64,000 nucleotides of DNA from a virus, in IMG/VR virus record IMGVR_UViG_3300018080_000139, positions 1 through 64,000 of that record; one strand, given 5' to 3'. Below, piece by piece: positions 40,172 to 48,377 of this stretch. The notes under the pieces were generated by a model. The model was not told where the DNA came from. It did no database searches and saw only the letters and a program-made list of their open reading frames with translations. Position 1 is the first letter of the stretch. Each line of letters opens with the position of its first letter. Made by a program: the position numbers and the translations under genes.

Positions 40172-41223
40172 TGCAGCCTACGCAGCAACCGGCTTTAGAC
40201 GAGTTTCTGTCGACGGTAGACGCGATTGCTGGAGGAGACCACTCCCCGGACACGCTGCAAAAGATGTGCGTTCTGTGTTCGCCTGACTATGAGCCCACGC
40301 GCGAAGACAAGGTTCGATTGGGTGGCGAAGCGATTGTCCTAAAAGTATCAAATACTGTGCTTGATCGCGCAGAAGTATTAAAAATACCCCGACGCGCACT
40401 GGTCGAGAATAAGAGGCTTCTGGCACGGTATTTTCGGGGAATGCAACTGCAAAGCCGTGTCCACCGCTACGTTCGCGCCGGAGTCCCAGAAGTGTACGCA
40501 GCACGATATAATGCCCCGTTTGTCAGCATGGAGTGGATTCGCGGGCTGGCACTACTCCGCTTCCTCGAGCAAGCGGGCCAGCGAGAGTCCGCCCGGTTTT
40601 TTGTTAGCATCTTGGACTTGGTAGCCAGCCTGCATGATCGAATGGTGATTCATCGGGATCTTACACCCTCTAATATACTCGTGGGGGTGGATCCTGTAAC
40701 GGAAGCTCTTTGCCCTTACCTTTTGGATTTCGGCCTCGCAAAGCGCGTGCAAGGCGAATCAACGCTTACGGGAATTGGAGCAAAGCTGGGGACGAACGGC
40801 TGGGCGAGTCCGGACCAGCTCGATGATGCCGCGCGTGCTGATTTCCTGGACGACGTGTACACGGCGGGGCGTTTGCTCTACGTGATGGCTACTTATGCCA
40901 CGACAAAAGCCTGTCCGCGGAAAGATCGCGATTATGACGAGCGGCTTTTACCTGGGGAGTGGCTTCCAATTTTTCAGGCGGCGACCGCTCCACGAGAGGC
41001 TCGCTACCAATCTATCAGGGAGCTTCGGGCTGCCGTCGCTCGTGTCGTGGGGATCGAGGACGTAAGTATTGTTAGGGTGCCCGACCCCATTTCGGTTTTC
41101 TCAGAAGATCTACGGTCGACCAGAAAGATTCGGAAAGTTTCGCCCCCTCCCGAGAGTACGGAAGGGGATGACCTCGTAGACCTTTTCGTAAAAGCGGTAA
41201 GGTCTGCAATTTATAACTCGTAG
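40168..41223 (+). CDS. Serine/threonine protein kinase
   Basis: 351 residues. Hanks-type motifs: a glycine-poor nucleotide loop (VRLGGEAIVLKV), the beta3 Lys in AEVLKI (K72), catalytic HRDLTPSN (H162-N169), DFG (D187-G189) and the activation segment GTNGWASPDQ in place of APE. No TM segment or PASTA domain. The C-terminal about 60 residues are disordered, with basic SRxxRK-like patches. Together with the upstream FHA/phosphatase-like protein it forms a kinase-reader pair. Targets could be host proteins or virion proteins. Confidence 0.88.
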   Translation: MMQPTQQPALDEFLSTVDAIAGGDHSPDTLQKMCVLCSPDYEPTREDKVRLGGEAIVLKVSNTVLDRAEVLKIPRRALVENKRLLARYFRGMQLQSRVHRYVRAGVPEVYAARYNAPFVSMEWIRGLALLRFLEQAGQRESARFFVSILDLVASLHDRMVIHRDLTPSNILVGVDPVTEALCPYLLDFGLAKRVQGESTLTGIGAKLGTNGWASPDQLDDAARADFLDDVYTAGRLLYVMATYATTKACPRKDRDYDERLLPGEWLPIFQAATAPREARYQSIRELRAAVARVVGIEDVSIVRVPDPISVFSEDLRSTRKIRKVSPPPESTEGDDLVDLFVKAVRSAIYNS

Positions 41224-41235
41224 GAGGGACGGCAA

Positions 41236-41844
41236 GTGACGATAGGAAATTACGGTTTGGAATTTACTTTCACCAATGAAACGGACGGGATCGTGTCCGC
41301 CAATCAGCTCGGGATCCCCGGCCTGGCCCCGGGAGAGACGGTAACGATTTATGAAAACAAGTTGCGCCCGGGGCATTTCGGCATGGTCGATGGGGGGAAA
41401 CTCTCGGTGTCTCCGGAGCTTCCCCCCGACCTCGTGACGCGCGCGGCGTCGCTGAACTGGCAGGACTCGGAGTGGAGGAAACTCCTCGAGATGCTGGCCG
41501 CCAGCAAAGACAGCCTGGCTTTCGCTTCGGACGCACCGGCCACCGCCGACGTCGACGCCGAAGTCGAGGTGGAGCTTTTCCTGCTCGACGCGGCGGGAGT
41601 ACCGATCCTGCTCGACTCCGAAGAGGAAGTGGACATCAGCGTGGACACCGGGCTGATCGTGGACGTGTCCGGTTACGTGTCCGGAGACTTGAACGACGTC
41701 GGGCCGATTCGCGCGAAGTGCGCGTCCGGGCTTATCACGATCACCGTGACCGACGACGCGGCCGAAGCGCAAACGATTTCGCTCGCAAACCCGTCGACCG
41801 CCGGACTGACCGTCACCGACACGCACGTCGTAACTTACAGTTAA
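41236..41844 (+). CDS. Ig-like domain protein, 202 residues
   Basis: GTG start behind TAGGAGGGACGGCAA. The N-terminal part is a compact beta-domain. The C-terminal about 85 residues (VEVELFLLDAAGVPILLDSEEEVDISVDTG...ITVTDDAAEAQTISL) look like a bacterial Ig fold as found on phage heads and fibres. Probably a virion surface protein. Confidence 0.5.
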   Translation: MTIGNYGLEFTFTNETDGIVSANQLGIPGLAPGETVTIYENKLRPGHFGMVDGGKLSVSPELPPDLVTRAASLNWQDSEWRKLLEMLAASKDSLAFASDAPATADVDAEVEVELFLLDAAGVPILLDSEEEVDISVDTGLIVDVSGYVSGDLNDVGPIRAKCASGLITITVTDDAAEAQTISLANPSTAGLTVTDTHVVTYS

Positions 41845-41857
41845 TAGGGAGCGCGGG

Positions 41858-42208
41858 ATGATGACGATTTCCGTCAAGGGGGCCGTGCAGGTAAAAAACG
41901 AGCAGGGGCGCGTCGAATACTCGGAGCTGCTGGCGAAGGATTTTTCTGTTGCTGAACACTATATTCGGCATTTGAAAATAGCCGCCGGCTCCATAGACGC
42001 CAACCTGGACTTGGGCGGGGTGAGCGACATCACTTTCGCCCTGATCCTCTCTGATCTGCCCGTGGCCCCGAAAATAAACGGAGCCCTGTCGGCTCTCCCG
42101 GCCGGAAACATGTTTGTTTTCAGCGGATCGACGGGAAGCTACATCACAGACATTAAGCTGTCGAACGCGGCCGGCACGGACGCTAACTTGCGCGTTATTT
42201 TGGGGTAA
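41858..42208 (+). CDS. Putative structural protein, 116 residues
   Basis: ATGATG start; weak GAGCGCGGG upstream. Beta-rich sequence (IKIAAGSIDANLDLGGVSDITFALILSDLPV...GSYITDIKLSNAAGTDANLRVIL) like a small decoration or connector protein. No family is known to me. Confidence 0.45.
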   Translation: MMTISVKGAVQVKNEQGRVEYSELLAKDFSVAEHYIRHLKIAAGSIDANLDLGGVSDITFALILSDLPVAPKINGALSALPAGNMFVFSGSTGSYITDIKLSNAAGTDANLRVILG

Positions 42209-42212
42209 TGCC

Positions 42213-42494
42213 ATGAGTAGCAGCTTGACATATTACTACTACCTACAGGCCTTCCCGTACCCCCGCGCGGGATCGTATCCTCGGAGACCGCGAGACGAGG
42301 CGTTCGAGGAGAAAGTGGATCGTCCAATGTCCCCCAGCGCCAGAATGATAAATGAGAATTTGGCGACGACCAAGGGGGCTATGCTGTGGTGGTATTGGGG
42401 GCTCGGTGCTTATCCGTACCCGACCGCCGGGCAATACAACAAGAAGAAAAAAAAGAAGCGAAAGGGGATAAGCCCATGGGACTCGCTAACGTAA
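42213..42494 (+). CDS. Tyr/Pro-rich small protein ending in a Lys run
   Basis: 93 residues from ATG 42213. Two similar Tyr-rich ends (YYYYLQAFPYPRAGSYP and WWYWGLGAYPYPTAGQY) flank a polar centre; the C-terminus is KKKKKKRKGISPW. The Lys run is encoded over an A8 tract containing A AAA AAG in the correct frame for a -1 ribosomal shift into the next gene, whose frame is open across this tract. Confidence 0.5.
   Translation: MSSSLTYYYYLQAFPYPRAGSYPRRPRDEAFEEKVDRPMSPSARMINENLATTKGAMLWWYWGLGAYPYPTAGQYNKKKKKKRKGISPWDSLT
42449..42455 (+). promoter_or_regulatory. Candidate -1 ribosomal frameshift site
   Basis: A AAA AAG in the zero frame of the 42213 gene (codons AAA 42450, AAG 42453), the same heptamer as the dnaX shift site. 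A -1 shift joins residue 80 of the Tyr-rich protein to KEAKGDKPMGLANV of the next frame. The start codon and ribosome binding site of that gene follow 20 bases later. Confidence 0.45.
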
Positions 42495-42886
42495 AAGTGG
42501 GGGGCTTCGCGTTCAAGGCGGACGTGGAGTTCAACGCGGACCCGCGCCAGAATATCGCATACATCTTGAAGATTTTGGGCGAGCCGGCGAGCAAGCTGTA
42601 TCCGTCAGTGCCTTCGAACTCAGCCCCCCCTCCCGGACGCGGTTTGCAGTTCGACGTCCGCCCGGAGAGTGGGGACCCGATTCCCGGCGGCGTGGGCTTG
42701 CGCGCTGTCGGAATTCGCGAAGTCGTTACGGCTCCGCCGGGGGCGCTGGGGATTAACGATCCTTTCCCGGAGGATTACGGGACCCTCGAGGTTTTCGATC
42801 CGAACGACTCGGGCTACGAAGCCCCGTATCCTAATGACAGGTTTCCTTCAACCCCTCCGGAGCTTCCGGAAAAGACGTTTCCGTAA
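42476..42886 (+). CDS. Hypothetical protein, 136 residues
   Basis: ATG 42476 (MGLANVKVGGFAFKADVEFNADPRQNIAYIL) follows AAAGGGGATAAGCCC and overlaps the preceding gene by 19 nt in the -1 frame. Rich in Pro, Gly and Asp in its C-terminal half (FPEDYGTLEVFDPNDSGYEAPYP). It may be made alone and as a frameshift fusion with the preceding protein. Confidence 0.5.
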   Translation: MGLANVKVGGFAFKADVEFNADPRQNIAYILKILGEPASKLYPSVPSNSAPPPGRGLQFDVRPESGDPIPGGVGLRAVGIREVVTAPPGALGINDPFPEDYGTLEVFDPNDSGYEAPYPNDRFPSTPPELPEKTFP

Positions 42887-42895
42887 GGGGGGAAT

Positions 42896-43147
42896 TTGCT
42901 CGAGACAAAGATTTTTCCACCGAAAGATGCGGAGGCCTATGACTTCCATCGCGAGGCGTACTCGCCTTTTGTCAAGGTCTCTCTGCCTGGGGGCGGCGAT
43001 GAGTACTCGTTGCTGTGGGAAGAGTTCGTCTCGTGGTTTCGTCGCGTGTGCCCGGCCTATTGGCCGCGCGATCGCGCGCAAACATATCTTTTCAACTTTC
43101 GAAAGTTGCGGTTTTTCCTTGAGACTCAGGATTTTATACCGCTGTAA
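42896..43147 (+). CDS. Hypothetical protein, 83 residues
   Basis: Starts at TTG 42896 after AAGGGGGGAAT. Aromatic and charged (FHREAYSPFVKVSLPGGGDEYSLLWEEFVSWFRRVCPAYWPRDRAQTYLF). No motif is recognised. The short spacing to both neighbours supports a real gene in the head cluster. Confidence 0.5.
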   Translation: MLETKIFPPKDAEAYDFHREAYSPFVKVSLPGGGDEYSLLWEEFVSWFRRVCPAYWPRDRAQTYLFNFRKLRFFLETQDFIPL

Positions 43148-43159
43148 AGGAGAAAAATC

Positions 43160-43420
43160 ATGCCTACCGGAATGGTTCGCGACTTGAAAATCATCCCGTC
43201 GCGTAAAGAGAACGGGAATGTCGACATCACCACGCCGCACGGAGACGAGATGGACGCCGTCTTCTCGGGCACTCCGGCCGCCGCCGCCGAATATCTCGTG
43301 GACAACCACGGGTTGACATTGCAGGCGGCTCAGGAGTGGATAGCCCGGGCGCGTGAGGTTCGAGGCATCACGAAAGGCGTGGGATACACGCAGGTACACC
43401 CCGCCGTAGGCCTCGGCTAA
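43160..43420 (+). CDS. Hypothetical protein, 86 residues
   Basis: Ribosome binding site AAAGGAGAAAAATC. Contains a helical C-terminal half (AAAAEYLVDNHGLTLQAAQEWIARAREVRG). It lies directly upstream of the prohead protease gene, where a small head protein would be expected. No family is named. Confidence 0.5.
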   Translation: MPTGMVRDLKIIPSRKENGNVDITTPHGDEMDAVFSGTPAAAAEYLVDNHGLTLQAAQEWIARAREVRGITKGVGYTQVHPAVGLG

Positions 43421-43430
43421 CGGCGGCGGC

Positions 43431-45248
43431 GTGATGACTACGACAACGCCGAAATGGTTTCTCTACGACTCGGTTCTACTGGATTACTCCATTACCGAGA
43501 GCGCTGAAGGGCTCTTGATTTTGCGCGGGAAGGTGCAGCACGCCGACATAAAAAACGACAACAACCGGGTGTATCGTTACTCCGTGCTGGACAAGGTTTT
43601 GAAAGCGCAAAAGGTAAGAGACCGGCTGCGTCGGCGTCTCATGGTCGGGGAGCTGGAGCATCCTGAAGACGGCATCACGAAATTCTATCGAGTTTCGCAT
43701 CTGGTGACGGATCTCCGTTGGGGAGAGGGAAAGGTCGTCTTGGGCTCCTTCGAGATTTTCGATGACGTTCCGCATGGAATAATCGTGGCGCGCCTGATCC
43801 GTCGGGGGGTTCCTGTGGGAGCCTCCACGCGCGGGAAGGGGACGTCTCACGAGCAGGATGACGTCGAATTCGTGGACGACAACTATGATCTGGAGACGGT
43901 CGACATTGTCTACAACCCTTCGACTCCGGGAGCGTACCCCAAGCCCGTGAAAGTTGCCATGTCCGGGGAACTTCCGACCTGGGAGCGAGATGAGGAGAAG
44001 ACATCCAGAAAACTCGTGAGCCTGGCCGATGATGCGGGTCGGGTTCGCGTGGCCGCTTCACGCGGAAAAGCTAGCGATGAGGAGATACGGCGTTGTGAGA
44101 GGGACCTCTCGGGGGTGTCCGGACATGGCGACGCGCTCCTCGAGAAGTTTTGTGAGTTAATCAACAGGGACTTGAAGGAGGCCAGAAAAATGGCGAAAAG
44201 CAAGTTGACCGTCCCCGTCCAAGCGGTGAGCCAGATGATAGAGGCGATCCGGTCAGACGAGGAGGAATACAAACCCCCCACCGAGGAGCGAAAGAAGCGG
44301 CGTAAGACCGAGCAGGAGGGGGACGAGTACGAAGAGCGGAAAAAGCGCCGGCGCAAATCGGAGCAGGCCGAATACGAAGACGAGTACGAAGAGCAAGATG
44401 ACGAAGAAGGCTTGGACGACGAGGAGTACGAAGAGCGCAAGCGGCGTCGGAAAATGGAGGCGAAGAAGAAACGCCAGCGCAAATCGGAGCAGGCCGAATA
44501 CGAAGACGAGTATGAGGAGCAAGATGACGAAGAAGGCTTGGACGACGAGGACGAGTACGAGGAGCAGGACGAGCCCGAAGAGGAGTACGAAGAGCAGGAC
44601 GACGAAGAAGAAAAGCCCGCTCCTCCTCCCCCCGTCGAAAAGAAAAGCTTTCTCTCTCGCAAGGAGAGGAAATGCGAATCCGCCGGCGTGCTGAGAAAGG
44701 CTCTCGTCCGCGAGCGCAAGCTCAAAAACGCGCTCGTCGAGCGCGCGCGTCAGCTTCGCGCGGCAAACTCCGTGTTGGCGTCGAAGCTCGACAGCTCTGT
44801 GGACTTGATCGCAAAAGTGGTCGAGCGGGTGGAGGCGGAGAAAAAGCGCCGTATCCTCTCGCGGGCGACGGCCGAAAACCCGGAGATGGGAAATCTGCTC
44901 CCGGTGCTGGAGCGGTGCAGCGCACGCGAACTCGAAGAGGCTGTCCGTTTGGTGCAGGAAAGCAGGGAAACCAAAATGCGGGAAGAGGAAAGCCGTCGTC
45001 AGGAGGAAGCAGCTCGACGTACCCCGCCTTCGCGCAGAAGGTACACACCGCCGCCGGCCAGAACGCGAGAACTGATGGTCGAATCTCAGGATCTCCCCGC
45101 CGAGGACCTTCCGAAAAAGCAAGTGAAGGAAAACAAACTGTCTTTGGGAAGGATTCTCGAGGAGAGCCGCCACGGGGCGGATAGCGACTATTCGCGAATG
45201 GCCGATAACCTGATCGACGGCGGGCACCTTCCGCCCGGATGGATGTAG
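43431..45248 (+). CDS. Prohead protease fused to scaffolding protein
   Basis: 605 residues. About 1-200 match the T4 gp21-type prohead serine protease: catalytic His in MVGELEHPED, Ser in VGASTRGKG, and a core VSHLVTDLRWGEGKVVLGSFEIFDDVPHG. Residues about 254-605 are a charged scaffold: KR- and EYEEQDDEE-rich repeats, then a long helical core (LRKALVRERKLKNALVERARQLRAANSVLASKL). An internal ATG at 44190 (residue 254) has AGGAGG in place, so scaffold alone can also be made. The protease would process the head shell and scaffold before DNA packaging. Confidence 0.8.
   Translation: MMTTTTPKWFLYDSVLLDYSITESAEGLLILRGKVQHADIKNDNNRVYRYSVLDKVLKAQKVRDRLRRRLMVGELEHPEDGITKFYRVSHLVTDLRWGEGKVVLGSFEIFDDVPHGIIVARLIRRGVPVGASTRGKGTSHEQDDVEFVDDNYDLETVDIVYNPSTPGAYPKPVKVAMSGELPTWERDEEKTSRKLVSLADDAGRVRVAASRGKASDEEIRRCERDLSGVSGHGDALLEKFCELINRDLKEARKMAKSKLTVPVQAVSQMIEAIRSDEEEYKPPTEERKKRRKTEQEGDEYEERKKRRRKSEQAEYEDEYEEQDDEEGLDDEEYEERKRRRKMEAKKKRQRKSEQAEYEDEYEEQDDEEGLDDEDEYEEQDEPEEEYEEQDDEEEKPAPPPPVEKKSFLSRKERKCESAGVLRKALVRERKLKNALVERARQLRAANSVLASKLDSSVDLIAKVVERVEAEKKRRILSRATAENPEMGNLLPVLERCSARELEEAVRLVQESRETKMREEESRRQEEAARRTPPSRRRYTPPPARTRELMVESQDLPAEDLPKKQVKENKLSLGRILEESRHGADSDYSRMADNLIDGGHLPPGWM
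44190..45248 (+). CDS. Nested scaffold protein from an internal start
   Basis: ATG 44190 (MAKSKLTVPVQAVSQMIEAI) is in frame with the protease gene and is preceded by GAAGGAGGCCAGAAAA, an ideal ribosome binding site. It would give a 352-residue free scaffold with the acidic repeats and coiled coil but no protease. The arrangement copies lambda C/Nu3. Confidence 0.6.
   Translation: MAKSKLTVPVQAVSQMIEAIRSDEEEYKPPTEERKKRRKTEQEGDEYEERKKRRRKSEQAEYEDEYEEQDDEEGLDDEEYEERKRRRKMEAKKKRQRKSEQAEYEDEYEEQDDEEGLDDEDEYEEQDEPEEEYEEQDDEEEKPAPPPPVEKKSFLSRKERKCESAGVLRKALVRERKLKNALVERARQLRAANSVLASKLDSSVDLIAKVVERVEAEKKRRILSRATAENPEMGNLLPVLERCSARELEEAVRLVQESRETKMREEESRRQEEAARRTPPSRRRYTPPPARTRELMVESQDLPAEDLPKKQVKENKLSLGRILEESRHGADSDYSRMADNLIDGGHLPPGWM
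44352..44549 (+). repeat. Duplicated 72-nt acidic repeat
   Basis: The segments 44352-44423 and 44478-44549 are nearly identical and encode RKSEQAEYEDEYEEQDDEEG plus LDDE. Only a few silent differences separate them, so the duplication is recent. Confidence 0.85.
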
Positions 45249-45286
45249 ACGACGCGCTACAAAGCGCAAAACGAAAGGAGAAAAGC

Positions 45287-46723
45287 ATGTTGATGCCACA
45301 GATAGAGGGGGTCCCCCCCATTGCCAACCTGGCGGAAAATCTCCAGATGGGCGGCCAGACAATCCTGGAACGCACCCAGGAGAAGGGAGCCAAGCTCGCC
45401 GCCGAGGATTGGAGTCACCTTTGCCGCCGCCTCCCGAAAAACATGCGGTGGCGAACCGCCATCCTGCTGGAAAACACGAAGTCTTACTTCAAGAACTTCA
45501 ACGAGACCGTGCGCCAGCAAGCAATCGGGAACTTCGACAAGTTCGCCTTCCCGCTGATCCGGGCCATATACCCGAACCTGGTGGCCCAGGAACTCGTTTC
45601 CGTACAGCCCATGACCGGGCCCATCTCCCTGATTTTCTATCTCGACGCTTTGTACGGCTCGAACAAGGGGAGCGTCCAGGCGGGACAGGCCGCGTTCGAT
45701 GCGGTCTCCGGCCCCAACGAAAACCCGTCTTACAGCTCCGAAGACGTCGAGCTGGAGCCGCTCGGCGCCGGCGACGACGCGGAGACGAACTTCACGGGAA
45801 ACGTAGGATACACCCCCATATACCAGGGGACTGTGCAGGTGGCCGCCGGCGATGTCGTTGGTTGGGACGATGGGGACGGCAACATAACCGGAACCGGGAT
45901 TGCGGCGGGAAGCATCGACTACGACACCGGAGCCTACGACATCACTTTCTCTGTGGCCCCGGTGGGCGGGACGATCATCACGGCCTCGTACCGTTTCGAC
46001 ATGGAAGGCTCGGAACTGGTGCCGCAAATGGACATCGGGATGGTCTCCACCCCTGTCGTTGCCCAGCACCACAAGCTGAGAATCCGCTGGTCGATCGAGG
46101 CTCAGGCTTCGGCCAGATCCCTCCACGGCCTGGACGCGCAAAGTGAACTCATGGCATTCACGGCGGAGGAACTCAAATTCGAAATCGACCGCCGTGTCAT
46201 AAGGGACTTGTACAACATCGCCCTCGCCGGACACGTTTTCTGGCAGATCACCCAGCCGGCCGGCGTGAGCTTTACCGAACACAAGCTGTCTTACATCGAC
46301 GCTTTGATCGAGCTGGGCAACTTGATTTTCCGTGCAACTCGGCGTGGGAACATGAATTTCATCGTGACGTCCGTGGAGGTGGCAAATATCATCGAAAGCC
46401 TCCCCACTTTCGTCGCCGAGCCGAACGCTTTTTCGGTCCAGAGGACGGCGGGCGTGGTCAAGGTCGGCGTGCTCAACAACAGGTGGACCGTCTACAAAGA
46501 CCCCTTCCTCGGTAACGGACAGCCGAACCCGAGAGTGTTTTTCGGCGGCTACAAAGGCGGGAGCTGGATGGACGCCGGCTATGTCTTCGCTCCGTATCTC
46601 CCCCTGTACACGACTCCTACGATCTTTTTGGATGACTTCTTGGGGAGGAAAGGTTTGGGCATCGCCTACGGAAAAAAGACGATCAACCCCAGATTTTACG
46701 GCACCGGCGAAGTCACCGCGTGA
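45287..46723 (+). CDS. Major capsid protein, T4 gp23-like
   Basis: ATG 45287 (MLMPQIEGVPPIANL) has AAAGGAGAAAAGC; starts further upstream overlap the protease end. 478 residues. The N-arm and PLIRAIYPNLVAQELVSVQPMTGPISLIFYLDALYG match the start of the HK97-fold core of gp23-type capsid proteins. An inserted Gly/Asp-rich beta-domain (about 180-245, GYTPIYQGTVQV...GSIDYDTGAYDITF) interrupts it before the core resumes (GMVSTPVVAQHHKLRIRWSIEA). The upstream protease probably trims the N-terminus. Confidence 0.88.
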   Translation: MLMPQIEGVPPIANLAENLQMGGQTILERTQEKGAKLAAEDWSHLCRRLPKNMRWRTAILLENTKSYFKNFNETVRQQAIGNFDKFAFPLIRAIYPNLVAQELVSVQPMTGPISLIFYLDALYGSNKGSVQAGQAAFDAVSGPNENPSYSSEDVELEPLGAGDDAETNFTGNVGYTPIYQGTVQVAAGDVVGWDDGDGNITGTGIAAGSIDYDTGAYDITFSVAPVGGTIITASYRFDMEGSELVPQMDIGMVSTPVVAQHHKLRIRWSIEAQASARSLHGLDAQSELMAFTAEELKFEIDRRVIRDLYNIALAGHVFWQITQPAGVSFTEHKLSYIDALIELGNLIFRATRRGNMNFIVTSVEVANIIESLPTFVAEPNAFSVQRTAGVVKVGVLNNRWTVYKDPFLGNGQPNPRVFFGGYKGGSWMDAGYVFAPYLPLYTTPTIFLDDFLGRKGLGIAYGKKTINPRFYGTGEVTA

Positions 46724-46734
46724 TTCGGGCAATC

Positions 46735-46758
46735 GCGGGGAGGGCTTTTCCTCCCCGC
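46735..46758 (+). terminator. Hairpin after the capsid gene
   Basis: GCGGGGAGG (46735-46743) pairs with CCTCCCCGC (46750-46758), loop GCTTTT, with no T-tract. It is more likely a 3'-end stabiliser or partial terminator that boosts capsid mRNA relative to downstream genes. Confidence 0.5.
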
Positions 46759-46807
46759 ACGCCCATACACTAATTAGCCTGGAAAGCAGAAGAAAAGGAG
46801 AAGAGAA

Positions 46808-47290
46808 ATGACGCAGCAAACCCAACAGAAATTCATCAATAACCGACCGTACAGGGTGGTAGGCCTCAACGGAGCCGGCGGGCGGAAAGAAGTGGCCCCC
46901 GGGGCCGTGGTAGGCCCAGAGTTCGCAAGCCTCGTCAACCAGCGAAAAGGCCTCGTACCTTACGACGGGCCGCGCCCTCTCGGCCAGATGCAAAAAAGCG
47001 GAAAGGGAGCGCCCAAGCGCCCCAAATTCGCTCAGATGCTCGGGGCGAACGACGACGCGAAAGAGGCGCGCGACCGCGCCCAGAAAGCCAAGGCCATAGC
47101 CGGAGGTGAAGCCTATATGGATCAGAGTTATGAAGAGTGGTGCGACGTCGCCGCGCAAGGAAAACTCGAATCGTTTTCGCGTTCCCAACTTTTAGGACTC
47201 GGGCGTTTTGTGGGGATCGACTTTGCGGAGGCGACCGCGAAAAAAGACATCATAGGCACGCTCAGAACCAAGCTCGCTCCCGGAAAGTAG
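46808..47290 (+). CDS. Head protein, 160 residues
   Basis: Ribosome binding site AAAAGGAGAAGAGAA. The N-terminus (FINNRPYRVVGLNGAGGRKEVAPGAVVGPEFASLVNQRKGLVPY) is a small beta-domain. A basic linker leads to a C-terminal helical region (SQLLGLGRFVGIDFAEATAKKDIIGTLRTKL). The C-terminus looks like a LEM/SAP-type helical pair, as found in some head-completion proteins. The precise role is not clear. Confidence 0.5.
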   Translation: MTQQTQQKFINNRPYRVVGLNGAGGRKEVAPGAVVGPEFASLVNQRKGLVPYDGPRPLGQMQKSGKGAPKRPKFAQMLGANDDAKEARDRAQKAKAIAGGEAYMDQSYEEWCDVAAQGKLESFSRSQLLGLGRFVGIDFAEATAKKDIIGTLRTKLAPGK

Positions 47291-47297
47291 GTAGACG

Positions 47298-48353
47298 ATG
47301 GCAGAAGTAGTGCAGCGCTCCTCCTCTTTCAGCCCGCAAGGAAACTCGGCGCCAGACCTGCTGGTAATTGAAACCAGTTTTCAGCGGGGCGGCCGGGCTG
47401 TCGCCGTGAGCGACCTGGTTTTGCGTGTGTTTTCGGATGGAGTGCAAATACTCCCAGACATTACGGCAAGCACGGAACCAGCAATCGAGCGTAAAGTGTC
47501 CGGGTGTGGAACGTACTACTTCGTCCGCCTCAATCCCGATGGTTTGGGGGAATCACCGCTGGAAGCCCGATGGTATGCCACCTACGACGGAAAGCCCTGG
47601 TGCCCCTCCCCCCAGATCACCATGGTCGCCACACAGTCGACCATGGATGGCGTCTTGCTATCGTCAGAGCTTCGCGACTGGATTTTGCGTAAGTTGGGCT
47701 GGCCGAAGCAGGGGGTGGAGCTGGACGAATCACAGATTTGCGATTCTATCGCAGACGCGCTTGCCGAATACAATCAATACGTGCCGAGGTGGAAATATGG
47801 CGAGATCCGTCTCGTCACCGGGCGGAAAGCATACACTATAACCGAATTCGGCCGCGGGGTTTATGATGTCCAATTTCGTCGGAAAGAAGGAACTCCGATC
47901 ATCTCAGACCCTCTATTTGGTCGTCACTACCCCAGGTTTTCGCAGTTGGCTTTCGATGACTTCGTTTTGTCACAATCGCATTACGGGACGGTCCTTCGTG
48001 TCACTGGACAAGAGCCAATTTGGCGTTGGGATCCGGGGACCCCGACAAAAATTTTTATTGACACGGGTGAGTGGGATCGCTCCTTCTACGAGGTCACATA
48101 TGCTTACGGGGTAGACCACCGCCTGGGAGACATCACGCCGGCGCACCAGCAAACTTTGAAACGTCTTGCCCTGGCGCGCGCCAAGATCGTTCTTGGAGAG
48201 ATCCGCGAAAAATTCGGGGACTCTGTAATCACTCCAGGCGGGAACGTGCAGCTCAACGGCGGGAAGCTGAAGGATGAGGGGTTTCGGGAGGCGGAGGCCT
48301 TACAGGAGATACTGCAAGGCCTCGCCATCCCAATGTGGCCGATCTATGGCTAA
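47298..48353 (+). CDS. Neck protein, T4 gp13/gp14 type
   Basis: 351 residues. The first about 115 are an Ig-like beta-domain (DLVLRVFSDGVQILPDITAST...LEARWYATYDGKPW). The rest, LRDWILRKLGWPKQGVELDESQICDSIADALAEYNQYVPRWKY...VTYAYGVDHRLGDITPAHQQTLKRLALARAKIVLGEIREKFG, has the layout of phage neck/head-tail connector proteins. It sits between capsid and tail-completion genes, as expected for a neck protein. Confidence 0.55.
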   Translation: MAEVVQRSSSFSPQGNSAPDLLVIETSFQRGGRAVAVSDLVLRVFSDGVQILPDITASTEPAIERKVSGCGTYYFVRLNPDGLGESPLEARWYATYDGKPWCPSPQITMVATQSTMDGVLLSSELRDWILRKLGWPKQGVELDESQICDSIADALAEYNQYVPRWKYGEIRLVTGRKAYTITEFGRGVYDVQFRRKEGTPIISDPLFGRHYPRFSQLAFDDFVLSQSHYGTVLRVTGQEPIWRWDPGTPTKIFIDTGEWDRSFYEVTYAYGVDHRLGDITPAHQQTLKRLALARAKIVLGEIREKFGDSVITPGGNVQLNGGKLKDEGFREAEALQEILQGLAIPMWPIYG

Positions 48354-48377
48354 ATGTGGATAAGTGGGGGAAAAGCC

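Noticed and set aside
45257-47188. 643-codon minus-strand frame opposite the capsid gene
   Set aside because: Shadow of the capsid gene; His/Arg/Val-rich composition, no ribosome binding site, no recognisable domain.
14003-47290. Portal or terminase gene among the head genes
   Set aside because: No Walker A/B plus nuclease pattern for terminase and no portal-like long helical protein was found next to the protease; they are probably outside the window.
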